Shown piece by piece: positions 7,316 through 15,732 of a DNA stretch of 64,000 nt. Made by a program: the position numbers and the translations under genes. This DNA comes from Seleniivibrio woodruffii (GTDB lineage: Bacteria > Chrysiogenota > Deferribacteres > Deferribacterales > Geovibrionaceae). Where the stretch lies: contig NZ_JAJUIS010000008.1 of the NCBI RefSeq assembly GCF_029267515.1, forward strand, positions 62,001-126,000, written 5' to 3'. The notes beneath the pieces were generated by a model. It did not search any database, was not told the origin of the DNA, and saw nothing but the letters and a program-made list of their open reading frames with translations. The first letter of the stretch is position 1, and each line of letters begins with the position of its first letter.

Positions 7316-8181
7316 TATTGTTTATGTGTGCCGTACTCATCGCGGCTCCGGCGTTCGCCAAAATGAAGGTGTTCGTCACCATCGCTCCCCAGAAATATTT
7401 CGTTGAACAGATAGCAAAGGACAAGGCGGACGTTTTCGTTCTCGTTCCCGCAGGTTCAAGCCCCCATTCATACGAACCGAAACCGAAACAGATGACAGAG
7501 CTTGCTCAGTCATCAATCTATTTTTCCATAAGCGACCCGTCCGAACAGGCATGGCTTAAAAAGATTGCAGGCGTGAACAAAAACCTCAAAATAGTCGCCA
7601 CCGACAAAGGTATTAAAAAACGTCAGATGGCTGAACACCATCACCACGATGAAGATGAGGGCGAAGAGGAGCACGGACACGAACATCACGACCATGAAGG
7701 CATGGCAGACCCGCACATATGGCTTGACCCCGTACTTGTTATGGCGCAGGCAAAAAATATTGCCGCAGCTCTTTCACAGGCAGACCCTATGAATAAGAAT
7801 TTTTACACAGCAAACCTTAACGGGTTCACAAACAACCTGAAAGTGCTGGATCAGCAGATAGCAAGGATCACTCAGGCTTCAAAGAATAAAAAATTCATGG
7901 TGTTCCACCCCTCATGGGGATATTTCGCAGACAGATATAAGCTGACTCAGGTTTCTGTTGAAATAGACGGAAAGTCGCCGAAACCCGCGGAACTGGCAAA
8001 ACTTATCGACACAGCGAAGCACGAAAAACTGAAAACCATCTTCGCACAGCCTCAGTTCTCTAAAAAAGAGGTTGAGACAATCGCCAAGGAAACAGGGGCA
8101 AAGGTTGTCATGATTGACCCGCTTTCTGCCGACTGGGAAAATAACATGCTCAACGTGGCAAAAGCCATCGCCGGACAATAA
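7303..8181 (+). CDS. znuA: Periplasmic zinc-binding protein ZnuA
   Basis: The start at 7303 is chosen because GGAAGG lies 8 bases upstream and because it begins a clean signal peptide (MRKLVLFMCAVLIAAPAFA). The 292-residue product is a cluster 9 metal-binding protein: PAGSSPHSYEPKPKQ, a flexible His/Asp/Glu-rich loop (HHHHDEDEGEEEHGHEHHDH), DPHIWLDP, FHPSWGYFADRY and a final IDPLSA region. The acidic His-rich loop is typical of zinc rather than manganese carriers. It would pass zinc to an ABC permease, but no znuB or znuC follows; the next gene is on the other strand. Confidence 0.9.
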   Translation: MRKLVLFMCAVLIAAPAFAKMKVFVTIAPQKYFVEQIAKDKADVFVLVPAGSSPHSYEPKPKQMTELAQSSIYFSISDPSEQAWLKKIAGVNKNLKIVATDKGIKKRQMAEHHHHDEDEGEEEHGHEHHDHEGMADPHIWLDPVLVMAQAKNIAAALSQADPMNKNFYTANLNGFTNNLKVLDQQIARITQASKNKKFMVFHPSWGYFADRYKLTQVSVEIDGKSPKPAELAKLIDTAKHEKLKTIFAQPQFSKKEVETIAKETGAKVVMIDPLSADWENNMLNVAKAIAGQ

Positions 8182-8187
8182 TATAAC

Positions 8188-8205
8188 GGGGCGCATCTGC
8201 GCCCC
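8188..8205 (+). terminator. Hairpin after znuA
   Basis: GGGGCGCA-TC-TGCGCCCC is a perfect GC-rich hairpin 7 bases past the stop. There is no clear T-run, so termination strength is uncertain. Confidence 0.5.
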
Positions 8206-8230
8206 TCTGAATAATGACAAAGAAAAAACT

Positions 8231-8400
8231 GGATTGCTTCGCTTTATTCGACAAATAGTTTAAAGTGGACTCATTTCAGCAAGCTCGGTACAGAAACATT
8301 TGCAAAAATAGGCAAATGTTTTCAGCCTTCGGCTAGTGCTCGCAATGACGAAAAGAAAAATCTGTCTCTGCGAGGGCTTCAGCCCAAAGCAGTCTAATGG
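8231..8400. repeat. Composite intergenic repeat: R1 arms with an inserted hairpin element
   Basis: GGATTGCTTCG at the left and CTCGCAATGACG plus CTCTGCGAGGGCTTC further right are R1-type arms. They are interrupted at 8247-8323 by a 77-base element containing the hairpin AACATTTGC...GCAAATGTT. A related 50-base element lies at 34115-34164. No gene was seen in the gap between 8182 and 8458. Confidence 0.6.
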
Positions 8401-8458
8401 TTTTGTACGAATCTGTAGTTTGGCAACAACCTGAGCCCGGTCGCAAAACCCGCCTTTT

Positions 8459-9403
8459 TTATTTCATAAAATAGAAGTTCACGCCGTCCATATCCCTTAT
8501 TTCTAGTTTTTCTGAGGGTATTTCAGACAGAACAGTTTCAACATCTTCTTTCGGCACGCCGAAAACCATGGAAATGTCAGAAACACTGCAAGGACGCATA
8601 CTGATAAGCCTTTCAAGCTCCGCGCGTGTCATGCTGCCGCCGGAAAAATCCTTTATATAGTTGCTGACGGGTTCAACCTTAATACCGCGGGCGGAAAGAA
8701 ACAGCGCCGCCTCCAAAAGGAAAGAACCGCTAACCGTCTTCGCGGAAGAAAACGCAGGCGGGCGGTGAACAGTATTCAACTGAACCTTTTCATATCTGCA
8801 CCTTTTTATTATGTCCGCTATCTTTCCGAGTTCATCAAAGTTGTCGTTTATCCCCTCGCAAAGCAGAATCTCTATGAGCAGCCTGCCCTGATATTCCTGA
8901 GAAAACGTAACAACCGCCTCGTTTATATCCTCTATATTAAGTGACGGATGAGGGATGCACACCTTTTTGAATGTCTCCTGCGTTGCCGCGTCGATGCTGG
9001 GCACAACAACGTCCGCCTCCATAAGCTCTTCTCTCACCTTCGGGTCGGTGAAAAGGGTGCTGTTTGTCAGCACGCCCACAGGAACTTTGCTGATTTTCTT
9101 TATCTCCCTGATAATATATCCTAAATCTGAACACAGGGTCGGTTCGCCGGAACCTGTAACGGTTACGATATCAAGCCCATGCTCAACGGATGAATAACAT
9201 TGGCTGAATTCATTTATAATCTCATCAGGGTCATTAAAACGCTGTCTCGAAACTGCACAAAGAGTTGTTCTGCCCACTTCACAGTATATACAGTTAAGGG
9301 AACAAACTTTCGAGGGTACTATATCAATACCGAGTGAACGCCCCAAACGCCTTGACGGCACAGGTCCGAATAAAAATCTGTATCCTTTAGTTTTCATATA
9401 CAT
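8459..9403 (-). CDS. Radical SAM protein (COG0731-like)
   Basis: The 314-residue protein has the radical SAM CxxxCxxC motif as CSLNCIYC (C34, C38, C41), followed by a TIM-barrel pattern with VTVTGSGEPTLCSDLG (the GE SAM-binding strand) and GVLTNSTLF. The N-terminal FGPVPSRRLGRSLGID is characteristic of a conserved family of uncharacterised radical SAM enzymes sometimes placed near Fe-S or molybdenum genes. The C-terminal 70 residues form a small wHTH-like tail. GGTGG lies 5 bases before the chosen ATG. The substrate is unknown. It is divergent from the hydrogenase operon. Confidence 0.82.
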   Translation of the reverse strand: MYMKTKGYRFLFGPVPSRRLGRSLGIDIVPSKVCSLNCIYCEVGRTTLCAVSRQRFNDPDEIINEFSQCYSSVEHGLDIVTVTGSGEPTLCSDLGYIIREIKKISKVPVGVLTNSTLFTDPKVREELMEADVVVPSIDAATQETFKKVCIPHPSLNIEDINEAVVTFSQEYQGRLLIEILLCEGINDNFDELGKIADIIKRCRYEKVQLNTVHRPPAFSSAKTVSGSFLLEAALFLSARGIKVEPVSNYIKDFSGGSMTRAELERLISMRPCSVSDISMVFGVPKEDVETVLSEIPSEKLEIRDMDGVNFYFMK

Positions 9404-9452
9404 ATTTTCCACCACGTTTTAGACAAAAGTTTAAATTTATTGTAATACTACT

Positions 9453-9481
9453 GTGCAAAAACACAATAATGAGTTTATAAT
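9453..9481 (+). promoter_or_regulatory. Possible promoter for the hydrogenase operon
   Basis: TATAAT at 9476-9481 has a weak -35 (GTGCAA) 17 bases upstream. The -35 overlaps a short inverted repeat CTGTG...CACA, which could bind a regulator. This is a plausible but unproven promoter. Confidence 0.4.
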
Positions 9482-9516
9482 GTATTTATATAGAAAACCG
9501 TTTCAGGAGGTCTGTG

Positions 9517-10629
9517 ATGAGTCTTAGAGAAGTCCTGCGATCCTGCGGTGTCAGCAGAAGAGAGTTTCTGCAATACTGCACGGCTGTCAGCGCCACACTC
9601 GCGCTGCCGCAGACATTCGCTCCGCAGATTGCCGAGGCTCTGGAAAACGAAGATGGTCGTCCGTCCGTTATATGGATGGAGTTTCAGAGCTGCTCAGGTG
9701 ATTCAGAAGCGATTCTGCGTTCGGGTCGTCCGAAAATTGGAGAAATCGTTCTTGACGTTCTGTCAGTTGACTACATGGAAGTCATTATGGCGGCATCAGG
9801 GCACCTTGCCGAAGAAGCAAAAGAACAGGCAATGGAAAAGAATATGGGCAAATACCTGCTCGTCATAGAGGGCGCTATACCCGTTAATGACGACGGCGTA
9901 TACTGCTGCGTGGCGGGCGACACCGCCATCAACCACCTTAAAAAAGCTGCCGCAGGCGCCGCAGCGGTGATAGCAGTGGGCAACTGCGCATCTTTCGGCG
10001 GCATACCCGCCGGACACCCGAACCCCACGGGTGCCAAAGGCGTTCAGGATATTGTCAGCGGCAAACCCGTTGTCAACCTTCCCGGCTGTCCCTGCAACGC
10101 GGATAACATAACGGCACTTGTTGTACACTACCTCGTTTTCGGAGATCTGCCCGCTGTGGACAGACACCTCCGCCCGAAATTCGCATACGGGAAAAGAATC
10201 CACGATAACTGCGAACGCAGAGGTCACTTCGATGCCGGACAATATGTTGACGCATGGGGCGACGATGCGCATAAAAAAGGCTGGTGCCTTTACAAAATGG
10301 GCTGCAAAGGGCCCGAAACATTCCACAACTGCCCCACAATCCGTTTCAACGACGGTCTAAGCTGGCCTGTAATGGCAGGTCACGGCTGCGTCGGCTGTGC
10401 GGAACCGGGCTTTATGGATACAATGGCTCCGTTCTATGGACGCCTGCCCAATATTCCGGGCTTCGGAGTCGAATCTCAGGCAACGAAAATCGGCGTTAAA
10501 CTCGCCGGAGCCGTCGCCGCCGTATTCGCGGTTCACGGCATACTGAACATGATACGCAACAAAGGCATGGTCAAGAAGGTCGAAGCGGAACACCTTGACC
10601 ATGACAAAACGGAAGAAGGGGGCAAATAA
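9517..10629 (+). CDS. [NiFe] hydrogenase small subunit, Tat-exported, membrane-anchored
   Basis: The 370-residue electron-transfer subunit begins with a Tat signal (SRREFLQYC plus a hydrophobic stretch) and ends with a hydrophobic anchor (about residues 325-345), as in membrane-bound uptake enzymes. Cluster ligands seen include VGNCASFGG, PGCPCN, IHDNCERR, GWCLYKMGCKGP and GHGCVGCAEP. The first proximal-cluster motif, normally CxxC, reads C59-S-G-D62, so one Cys is replaced by Asp. AGGAGG lies 6 bases ahead of ATG 9517; the GTG three bases upstream is too close. Its stop overlaps the large subunit ATG (TAATG). Confidence 0.93.
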   Translation: MSLREVLRSCGVSRREFLQYCTAVSATLALPQTFAPQIAEALENEDGRPSVIWMEFQSCSGDSEAILRSGRPKIGEIVLDVLSVDYMEVIMAASGHLAEEAKEQAMEKNMGKYLLVIEGAIPVNDDGVYCCVAGDTAINHLKKAAAGAAAVIAVGNCASFGGIPAGHPNPTGAKGVQDIVSGKPVVNLPGCPCNADNITALVVHYLVFGDLPAVDRHLRPKFAYGKRIHDNCERRGHFDAGQYVDAWGDDAHKKGWCLYKMGCKGPETFHNCPTIRFNDGLSWPVMAGHGCVGCAEPGFMDTMAPFYGRLPNIPGFGVESQATKIGVKLAGAVAAVFAVHGILNMIRNKGMVKKVEAEHLDHDKTEEGGK

Positions 10630-12329
10630 TGTCTGACAGGATAGTTGTAGACCCTATCACCAGGATAGAGGGTCACCTGCGCATTGAGGCAAAGGTTGAA
10701 AACGGCGTCATAACAAACGCATTTTCAAGCGGCACAATGTTCAGAGGCATTGAAAAAATCCTTCAGGGCAGAGACCCCAGAGATGCGTGGTACATCACAC
10801 AGAGATTCTGCGGTGTCTGCACCACGGTACACGCCATCGCATCCATCCGCGCCGTTGAAAACGCACTGGATATCCATGTGCCATACAACGCGGAGCTGAT
10901 GCGCAATATAATAATGGGTTCCCAGTGCGTTCAGGACCACGTTATCCACTTTTATCACCTGCACGCTCTGGACTGGGTTGACATAACCTCAGCTCTTCAG
11001 GCTGATCCGGCGAAAACAGCACAGCTTCAGCAGTCTGTTTCCGACTGGAAATACAGCAGTGAAGACTATTTCAAATCCGTTAAAGATAAGCTCACTGCAT
11101 TTGTGAACACCGGTAAACTCGGTCCCTTCGCAAACGCATACTGGGGACACAGCGCATACAAACTGCCGCCGGAAGCAAACCTGATGGCTGCGGCGCACTA
11201 CCTGCAAGCCCTGGAGATACAGAAAGAGATAATCAAGATACACGCGGTTCTCGGCTCGAAAAACCCCCACCCCCAAACTTTCCTTGTGGGCGGAATGGCG
11301 CTCCCCATCGACCCCAACAGCCAGAACGCACTGAATGCAGACCGCATAGCTATGATAAAGGAATACAACAACATCGCCAAAGAGTTCGTTGAAAAAGTGT
11401 ATATTCCCGACGTGCTTGCTGTCGCACCCTTCTATCTGGACTGGGCAGGAATAGGCGCAGGACATAAAAACTATATGTCATACGGCGAATATCCCGAAAC
11501 AAACAAGGGATACCCGAACGACATGTGGATACCATCCGGCATAATCATGGGCGGCGACCTCTCTAATATAATGGAGGTTGACCAATCTAAGATAGCTGAA
11601 GACACAGCCCACTCATGGTATGTGGACAAGGACGCGAAACACCCCTATGAGGGAGCAACGGAAAAACGCTACACAGGACCCAAACCGCCTTATCAGTTCC
11701 TTGAAGTGGAAAAAGACTATTCGTATGTCAAATCGCCCCGCTATAACGGCGTACCTATGGAAGTAGGACCGCTGGCAAGGGTGCTTGTTGCATACGCAAA
11801 GGGGCACAAAGAGATAAAGCCCGTTGTGGATTCCGTTCTGGCAAAACTCGGCGCCGGACCCGAAGCGCTGTTCTCAACTCTGGGACGCACCGCTGCAAGA
11901 GCAATCGAAACTCTTGTTATAGTCAACCGTGTTGACAAATGGATCAACGATCTGACAGAGAACGTCCGCGCAGGAGACTACACAACCCACGCAGGCGAAA
12001 AATGGGAACCCGTAACATGGCCTAAAACAGCACAGGGCTACGGGTGGCACGAAGCGCCAAGAGGCGCTCTTGGTCACTGGATAGTCATTGAGGACGGCAA
12101 GATAAAGAACTATCAGGCTGTCGTGCCATCGACATGGAACGCAGGTCCCATGGACAAAGGTGACATCCACGGTCCTTATGAGCAGTCCCTCATCGGAACA
12201 CCCATAGCCGACCCCAACAAGCCGCTGGAAATACTCAGAACCATCCACTCGTTCGACCCGTGTCTCGCGTGCGCGGTACACCTTACGGACGAAAAGGGGA
12301 TTGAGATAACTAAAGTACAGGTACTTTGA
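10629..12329 (+). CDS. [NiFe] hydrogenase large subunit
   Basis: The 566-residue catalytic subunit carries both Ni-binding motifs: RFCGVC (C61, C64) near the N-terminus and DPCLACAVH (C545, C548, H551) near the C-terminus. The 15 residues after H551 should be removed by a maturation endopeptidase once Ni is inserted. It would be co-exported with the small subunit and oxidise H2 on the periplasmic side, passing electrons to the quinone pool. Neither a cytochrome b subunit nor the protease gene follows; a palindromic terminator lies 24 bases downstream. Confidence 0.95.
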   Translation: MSDRIVVDPITRIEGHLRIEAKVENGVITNAFSSGTMFRGIEKILQGRDPRDAWYITQRFCGVCTTVHAIASIRAVENALDIHVPYNAELMRNIIMGSQCVQDHVIHFYHLHALDWVDITSALQADPAKTAQLQQSVSDWKYSSEDYFKSVKDKLTAFVNTGKLGPFANAYWGHSAYKLPPEANLMAAAHYLQALEIQKEIIKIHAVLGSKNPHPQTFLVGGMALPIDPNSQNALNADRIAMIKEYNNIAKEFVEKVYIPDVLAVAPFYLDWAGIGAGHKNYMSYGEYPETNKGYPNDMWIPSGIIMGGDLSNIMEVDQSKIAEDTAHSWYVDKDAKHPYEGATEKRYTGPKPPYQFLEVEKDYSYVKSPRYNGVPMEVGPLARVLVAYAKGHKEIKPVVDSVLAKLGAGPEALFSTLGRTAARAIETLVIVNRVDKWINDLTENVRAGDYTTHAGEKWEPVTWPKTAQGYGWHEAPRGALGHWIVIEDGKIKNYQAVVPSTWNAGPMDKGDIHGPYEQSLIGTPIADPNKPLEILRTIHSFDPCLACAVHLTDEKGIEITKVQVL

Positions 12330-12352
12330 CAGTTACAGAACTTAATATTAAG

Positions 12353-12376
12353 AAGGCAGACCCTAGGGTCTGCCTT
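12353..12376. terminator. Bidirectional terminator between hydrogenase and DUF779 genes
   Basis: AAGGCAGACCCT joined to AGGGTCTGCCTT is a perfect 24-base palindrome between convergent genes. It overlaps the last codons of the DUF779 gene. CGCTTTTA follows on the plus strand and TTAATATTAAG on the minus strand. Confidence 0.7.
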
Positions 12377-12740
12377 CGCTTTTATCAGGTTGCAGCACGC
12401 ATACGCGCGACCTTGTTATAAAATGACTGTCTTCTCCTGCGGGCAGTGAAAACCCTTCCGGATAACCTTCACCGACATCAAGTATAAGCTGGGTATGCTT
12501 CCACACTTCATACTGACGAAAATCAATATAAAACGGGCACCCTCCTACTTCACCGAGAAGAACGTCATTATCGCTTATGATGAACTCGTCTTTTCCGAAA
12601 CACATCGGCAGGCTGCCGTCGCAGCAGCCGCCGGACTGATAGAACATAATTGATTCATGCTCTTCCAGAAGTTTCTTTATCGCCTCAAGAGCCGCAGGTG
12701 TGGCGACAACCGCAGGTTCACCTGTTGACGTTTTCATCAT
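12363..12740 (-). CDS. DUF779 protein
   Basis: The 125-residue protein matches DUF779: an N-terminal helix (TPAALEAIKKLLEEH), YQSGGCCDGSLPMCF and a C-terminal LDVGEGYPEGFSLPAGEDSHFITRS region. DUF779 genes are regularly found next to acetaldehyde or aldehyde dehydrogenase genes, as here, 10 bases after the dehydrogenase. The function is not established. The vicinal Cys pair and a further Cys (CF) could bind metal, which is only a suggestion. The last codons lie inside the convergent terminator. Confidence 0.85.
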   Translation of the reverse strand: MMKTSTGEPAVVATPAALEAIKKLLEEHESIMFYQSGGCCDGSLPMCFGKDEFIISDNDVLLGEVGGCPFYIDFRQYEVWKHTQLILDVGEGYPEGFSLPAGEDSHFITRSRVCVLQPDKSEGRP

Positions 12741-12750
12741 GCCACCTCTT

Positions 12751-14277
12751 TTAAAAGAATCCCAGCGGATCGGGGCTGTAGCTCACCAGAAGGTTTTTCG
12801 TCTGGGTATAATGCTCAAGCATCATACGGTGGTTCTCCCTTCCGACACCGGATATCTTATATCCGCCGAAAGCCGCCCCAGCGGGATACATGTGATAACA
12901 GTTTGTCCAGACACGTCCGGCTTTTATGGCACGTCCCATCCGATATGCAAGGCTGCCGTTCCTCGTCCATACGCCTGCGCCGAGACCGTACAGCGTATCG
13001 TTGGCTATACTGAGCGCTTCCGCTTCGTCTTTAAACGTTGTCACGGCAAGCACGGGACCGAATATCTCCTCCTGAAATACGCGCATTTTGTTATTTCCTT
13101 TCAGGACGGTGGGCTTGAAGTAATATCCTTCTGCAAATTCGCCGCCCATAACAGCGCGTTCACCGCCGATGAGACACTGCGCACCCTCCTGTTTACCGAT
13201 ATCCACATAGCCGCTTATCTTTTCTATCTGCTGTTTTGAGACCTGCGGTCCTATCATCGTGGACGTATCGAGTGGGTTGCCCTGAACAATTTTTTCTATA
13301 CGTTTCAGAGCGCGTTCCATGAATTTTTCATAGATGGATTCCTGAACGAGCGCACGGGAGGGACATGTACAGACCTCGCCTTTGTTGAAGGCGTACAGAA
13401 CCAGACCTTCGATGGCTTTGTCGAGAAACGCATCGTCGGCAGCCATAACGTCTTCAAAGAAGATGTTGGGGGACTTGCCGCCAAGCTCTGTTGTGGATGG
13501 AATTATATTCTGTGCGGCATACTGCATTATCAGTCTGCCTGTGGTGGTTTCTCCGGTGAAGCCTATCTTCGCTATTCGCGGGCTTGTGGCGAGCGCTTTT
13601 CCAATCTCTCCGCCGGGACCTGTGATAACGTTGATGACGCCTTTCGGAACGACTCCGGCGATTACCTCCATCAGCTTCAGTATCGACCAGGGGGTCGGCG
13701 AAGCGGGTTTCAGCACGGTACAGTTGCCTGCAGCAAGGGCTGGCGCTATCTTCCATGCTGCCATGAGCAGAGGAAAGTTAAAGGGAATTATCTGCCCGAC
13801 AACCCCCAGCGGCTCGTGGAAGTGATATGCAACGGTATCTTTATCTATTTCTGTTATCGTCCCTTCAAGGGATCTTGCGGCTCCGGCGAAATAGCGGAAA
13901 TGATCCACAGCCAGCGGTATATCCGCCGCCAGTGTTTCGCGCACGGGTTTTCCGTTTTCCCAGCTTTCTGCCACAGCCAGCATTTCAAGGTTCGCCTCAA
14001 TTGCGTCGGCAATTTTGTTAAGAACCGCGGCACGCTCTGTAAGAGATGCCGAACCCCATGCGTCTTTAGCTTTGTGCGCCGCATCCAGAGCCAGTTCGAC
14101 GTCATCTGCCGTGGATTTTGCGACTTCGCAAAAGGGTTTTCCGGTCACAGGTGTGATATTGGGCATATACTGTCCCTTGACGGGAGCAACCCATTCTCCG
14201 CCGATAAAGTTATCGTAACGGGCTTTCAATGATACAATACTTCCCGCCTTTCCGGGTGCCTCGTAAATTTTTCCCAT
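12751..14277 (-). CDS. NAD-dependent aldehyde dehydrogenase (AcoD/ExaC-like)
   Basis: The 508-residue protein is a full-length aldehyde dehydrogenase: [20 protein letters not shown], cofactor region [10 protein letters not shown], catalytic Glu (E264 in TELGGKSPN) and catalytic Cys (C303 in GEVCTCPSR). The CTCPSR context and the DUF779 neighbour fit the acetaldehyde dehydrogenase subgroup that oxidises acetaldehyde to acetate. A longer reading frame runs upstream, but GGAGG 5 bases before ATG 14277 and the family length decide the start. Transcription probably starts at the promoter near 14390. Confidence 0.92.
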   Translation of the reverse strand: MGKIYEAPGKAGSIVSLKARYDNFIGGEWVAPVKGQYMPNITPVTGKPFCEVAKSTADDVELALDAAHKAKDAWGSASLTERAAVLNKIADAIEANLEMLAVAESWENGKPVRETLAADIPLAVDHFRYFAGAARSLEGTITEIDKDTVAYHFHEPLGVVGQIIPFNFPLLMAAWKIAPALAAGNCTVLKPASPTPWSILKLMEVIAGVVPKGVINVITGPGGEIGKALATSPRIAKIGFTGETTTGRLIMQYAAQNIIPSTTELGGKSPNIFFEDVMAADDAFLDKAIEGLVLYAFNKGEVCTCPSRALVQESIYEKFMERALKRIEKIVQGNPLDTSTMIGPQVSKQQIEKISGYVDIGKQEGAQCLIGGERAVMGGEFAEGYYFKPTVLKGNNKMRVFQEEIFGPVLAVTTFKDEAEALSIANDTLYGLGAGVWTRNGSLAYRMGRAIKAGRVWTNCYHMYPAGAAFGGYKISGVGRENHRMMLEHYTQTKNLLVSYSPDPLGFF

Positions 14278-14387
14278 AGCTACCTCCATAGCTTTTTCAC
14301 AGGGTTTTGACATAGGCAGCGCCTCTATGGAAACCTCAGAAGTGTATCCGGAGTGAATTAGTCCGGATGCAATCATTACTAACATTA

Positions 14388-14416
14388 ATAATAGGTCTGC
14401 ACCCCTTGACAGTCAA
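14388..14416 (-). promoter_or_regulatory. Sigma70 promoter and operator-like palindrome for the aldehyde dehydrogenase operon
   Basis: On the minus strand TTGACT and TATTAT are spaced by 17 bases. The -35 lies inside a 6-1-6 palindrome (CTTGAC-T-GTCAAG, 14405-14417) that could bind a regulator. The transcript would have a leader of about 100 bases. Apart from this, the 303-base gap 14278-14580 holds only the plus-strand SD (GAAGGTG) of the next gene. Confidence 0.65.
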
Positions 14417-14580
14417 GACTGCATAACCCGCTCAACCTCAAACCGGAGAAAAAAAGACTGTTTTAATGCCTGAGTTGTTAACCTCTGTGTTTAATTTATT
14501 TTCTGCCCTTCCTTTCATTGACTATATGGAAGCGCTGTAGTATCGTGAAAAGTAATTTTCTCTAAAATGAAGGTGCTTAT

Positions 14581-15732
14581 ATGCTGAAAAAATACCTCAT
14601 GGCTCCCGGACCGACACCCGTTCCGGAAAAAGTGCTTCTGGAAATGGCAAAGCCCATGATCCACCACAGAACAGACGAATTTTCAAAAACCTTTGCACAG
14701 TCCGCAGAAGGGCTTAAAAAGGTATTCAATACAAAGAAAGAGGTGCTGATGCTCGCCGGAAGCGGTACGGCAGGCATGGAAGCCGCCATCATCAATACCC
14801 TGAACCCAGGCGACAAGGTTCTGGTTATCGATGCGGGCAAGTTCGGTCAGCGCTGGAAAAACATATCCAAAACTTTCGGAATGGACGTTCACGTCATAGA
14901 ACTCGAATGGGGCACATCTGTTGACCCAGCAATGGTTGAGAGCTTCCTCATCGCAAACCCCGACACAAAAGCTGTTATGCTTCAGGGCAGCGAAACCTCC
15001 ACAACCGCATATCATCCCGTTAAAGAAATCGGAAAGATAATCTCAACCAAAGAGGACACCCTTTTCATAGTTGACGGCATCACCTCCATCGGCGTCCACG
15101 AAACACTCATGGACGAATGGGGCATCGATATAGCTGTTACAGGCTCACAGAAAGCATTTATGCTGCCCCCCGGTCTCGCCTTCATAGCACTCAGCGACAA
15201 GGCATGGAAATTCTGCGAAAAGGCAACCATCCCCAGATATTACCTCGACCTCAAGCGCGAGCTTAAATCTCAGCGCGAGGCGACAACTGCATACACTCCC
15301 ACTGTAACAATCATCAACGGACTCAAAGTTGTCCTTGATATGATGGAGGAAGAGGGGCTGACAAACGTTTACAAACGCCACCAGATAAACGGGGACGCGA
15401 CCCGTGCCGCTGTTCAGGCGATGGGCTTTAAACTTCTGCCCACGGGAACACCTTCAAACGCAGCGACAGGTTTTTACCTGCCTGACGGTTTCGAGGGAGG
15501 TAAATTCGTCAAGTTCATGCGTGAAAAGGTCGGCATAACCTACGCAGGCGGACAGGATCACCTTAAAGGCAGGATAATCCGCATATCTCACCTCGGATAT
15601 CATGACGCGTTCGATACCATCACCGCCATCAGCGGTCTGGAGATGGGTCTGGCGAAATTCGGCGTGAAATTCGACATGGGTTCCGGCGTTAAAGCCGCGC
15701 AGGAAATACTGAAAAACTACATCGGTGAATAA
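14581..15732 (+). CDS. Class V aminotransferase (alanine/serine-glyoxylate type)
   Basis: The 383-residue PLP enzyme begins APGPTPVPEKVLLEMAKPMIHHR, typical of alanine-glyoxylate/serine-pyruvate aminotransferases, and has GSGTAGMEAAI (phosphate loop), D165 in FIVDGITSIG and the Schiff-base lysine K191 in TGSQKAFMLPPG. It would move an amino group between alanine or serine and glyoxylate or pyruvate; the exact substrate cannot be fixed from sequence. GAAGGTG precedes the ATG. hisZ follows immediately at its stop codon. Confidence 0.9.
   Translation: MLKKYLMAPGPTPVPEKVLLEMAKPMIHHRTDEFSKTFAQSAEGLKKVFNTKKEVLMLAGSGTAGMEAAIINTLNPGDKVLVIDAGKFGQRWKNISKTFGMDVHVIELEWGTSVDPAMVESFLIANPDTKAVMLQGSETSTTAYHPVKEIGKIISTKEDTLFIVDGITSIGVHETLMDEWGIDIAVTGSQKAFMLPPGLAFIALSDKAWKFCEKATIPRYYLDLKRELKSQREATTAYTPTVTIINGLKVVLDMMEEEGLTNVYKRHQINGDATRAAVQAMGFKLLPTGTPSNAATGFYLPDGFEGGKFVKFMREKVGITYAGGQDHLKGRIIRISHLGYHDAFDTITAISGLEMGLAKFGVKFDMGSGVKAAQEILKNYIGE

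Noticed and set aside
9514-9516. GTG start for the hydrogenase small subunit
   Set aside because: It is only 3 bases from AGGAGG; the next codon, ATG, has normal spacing.
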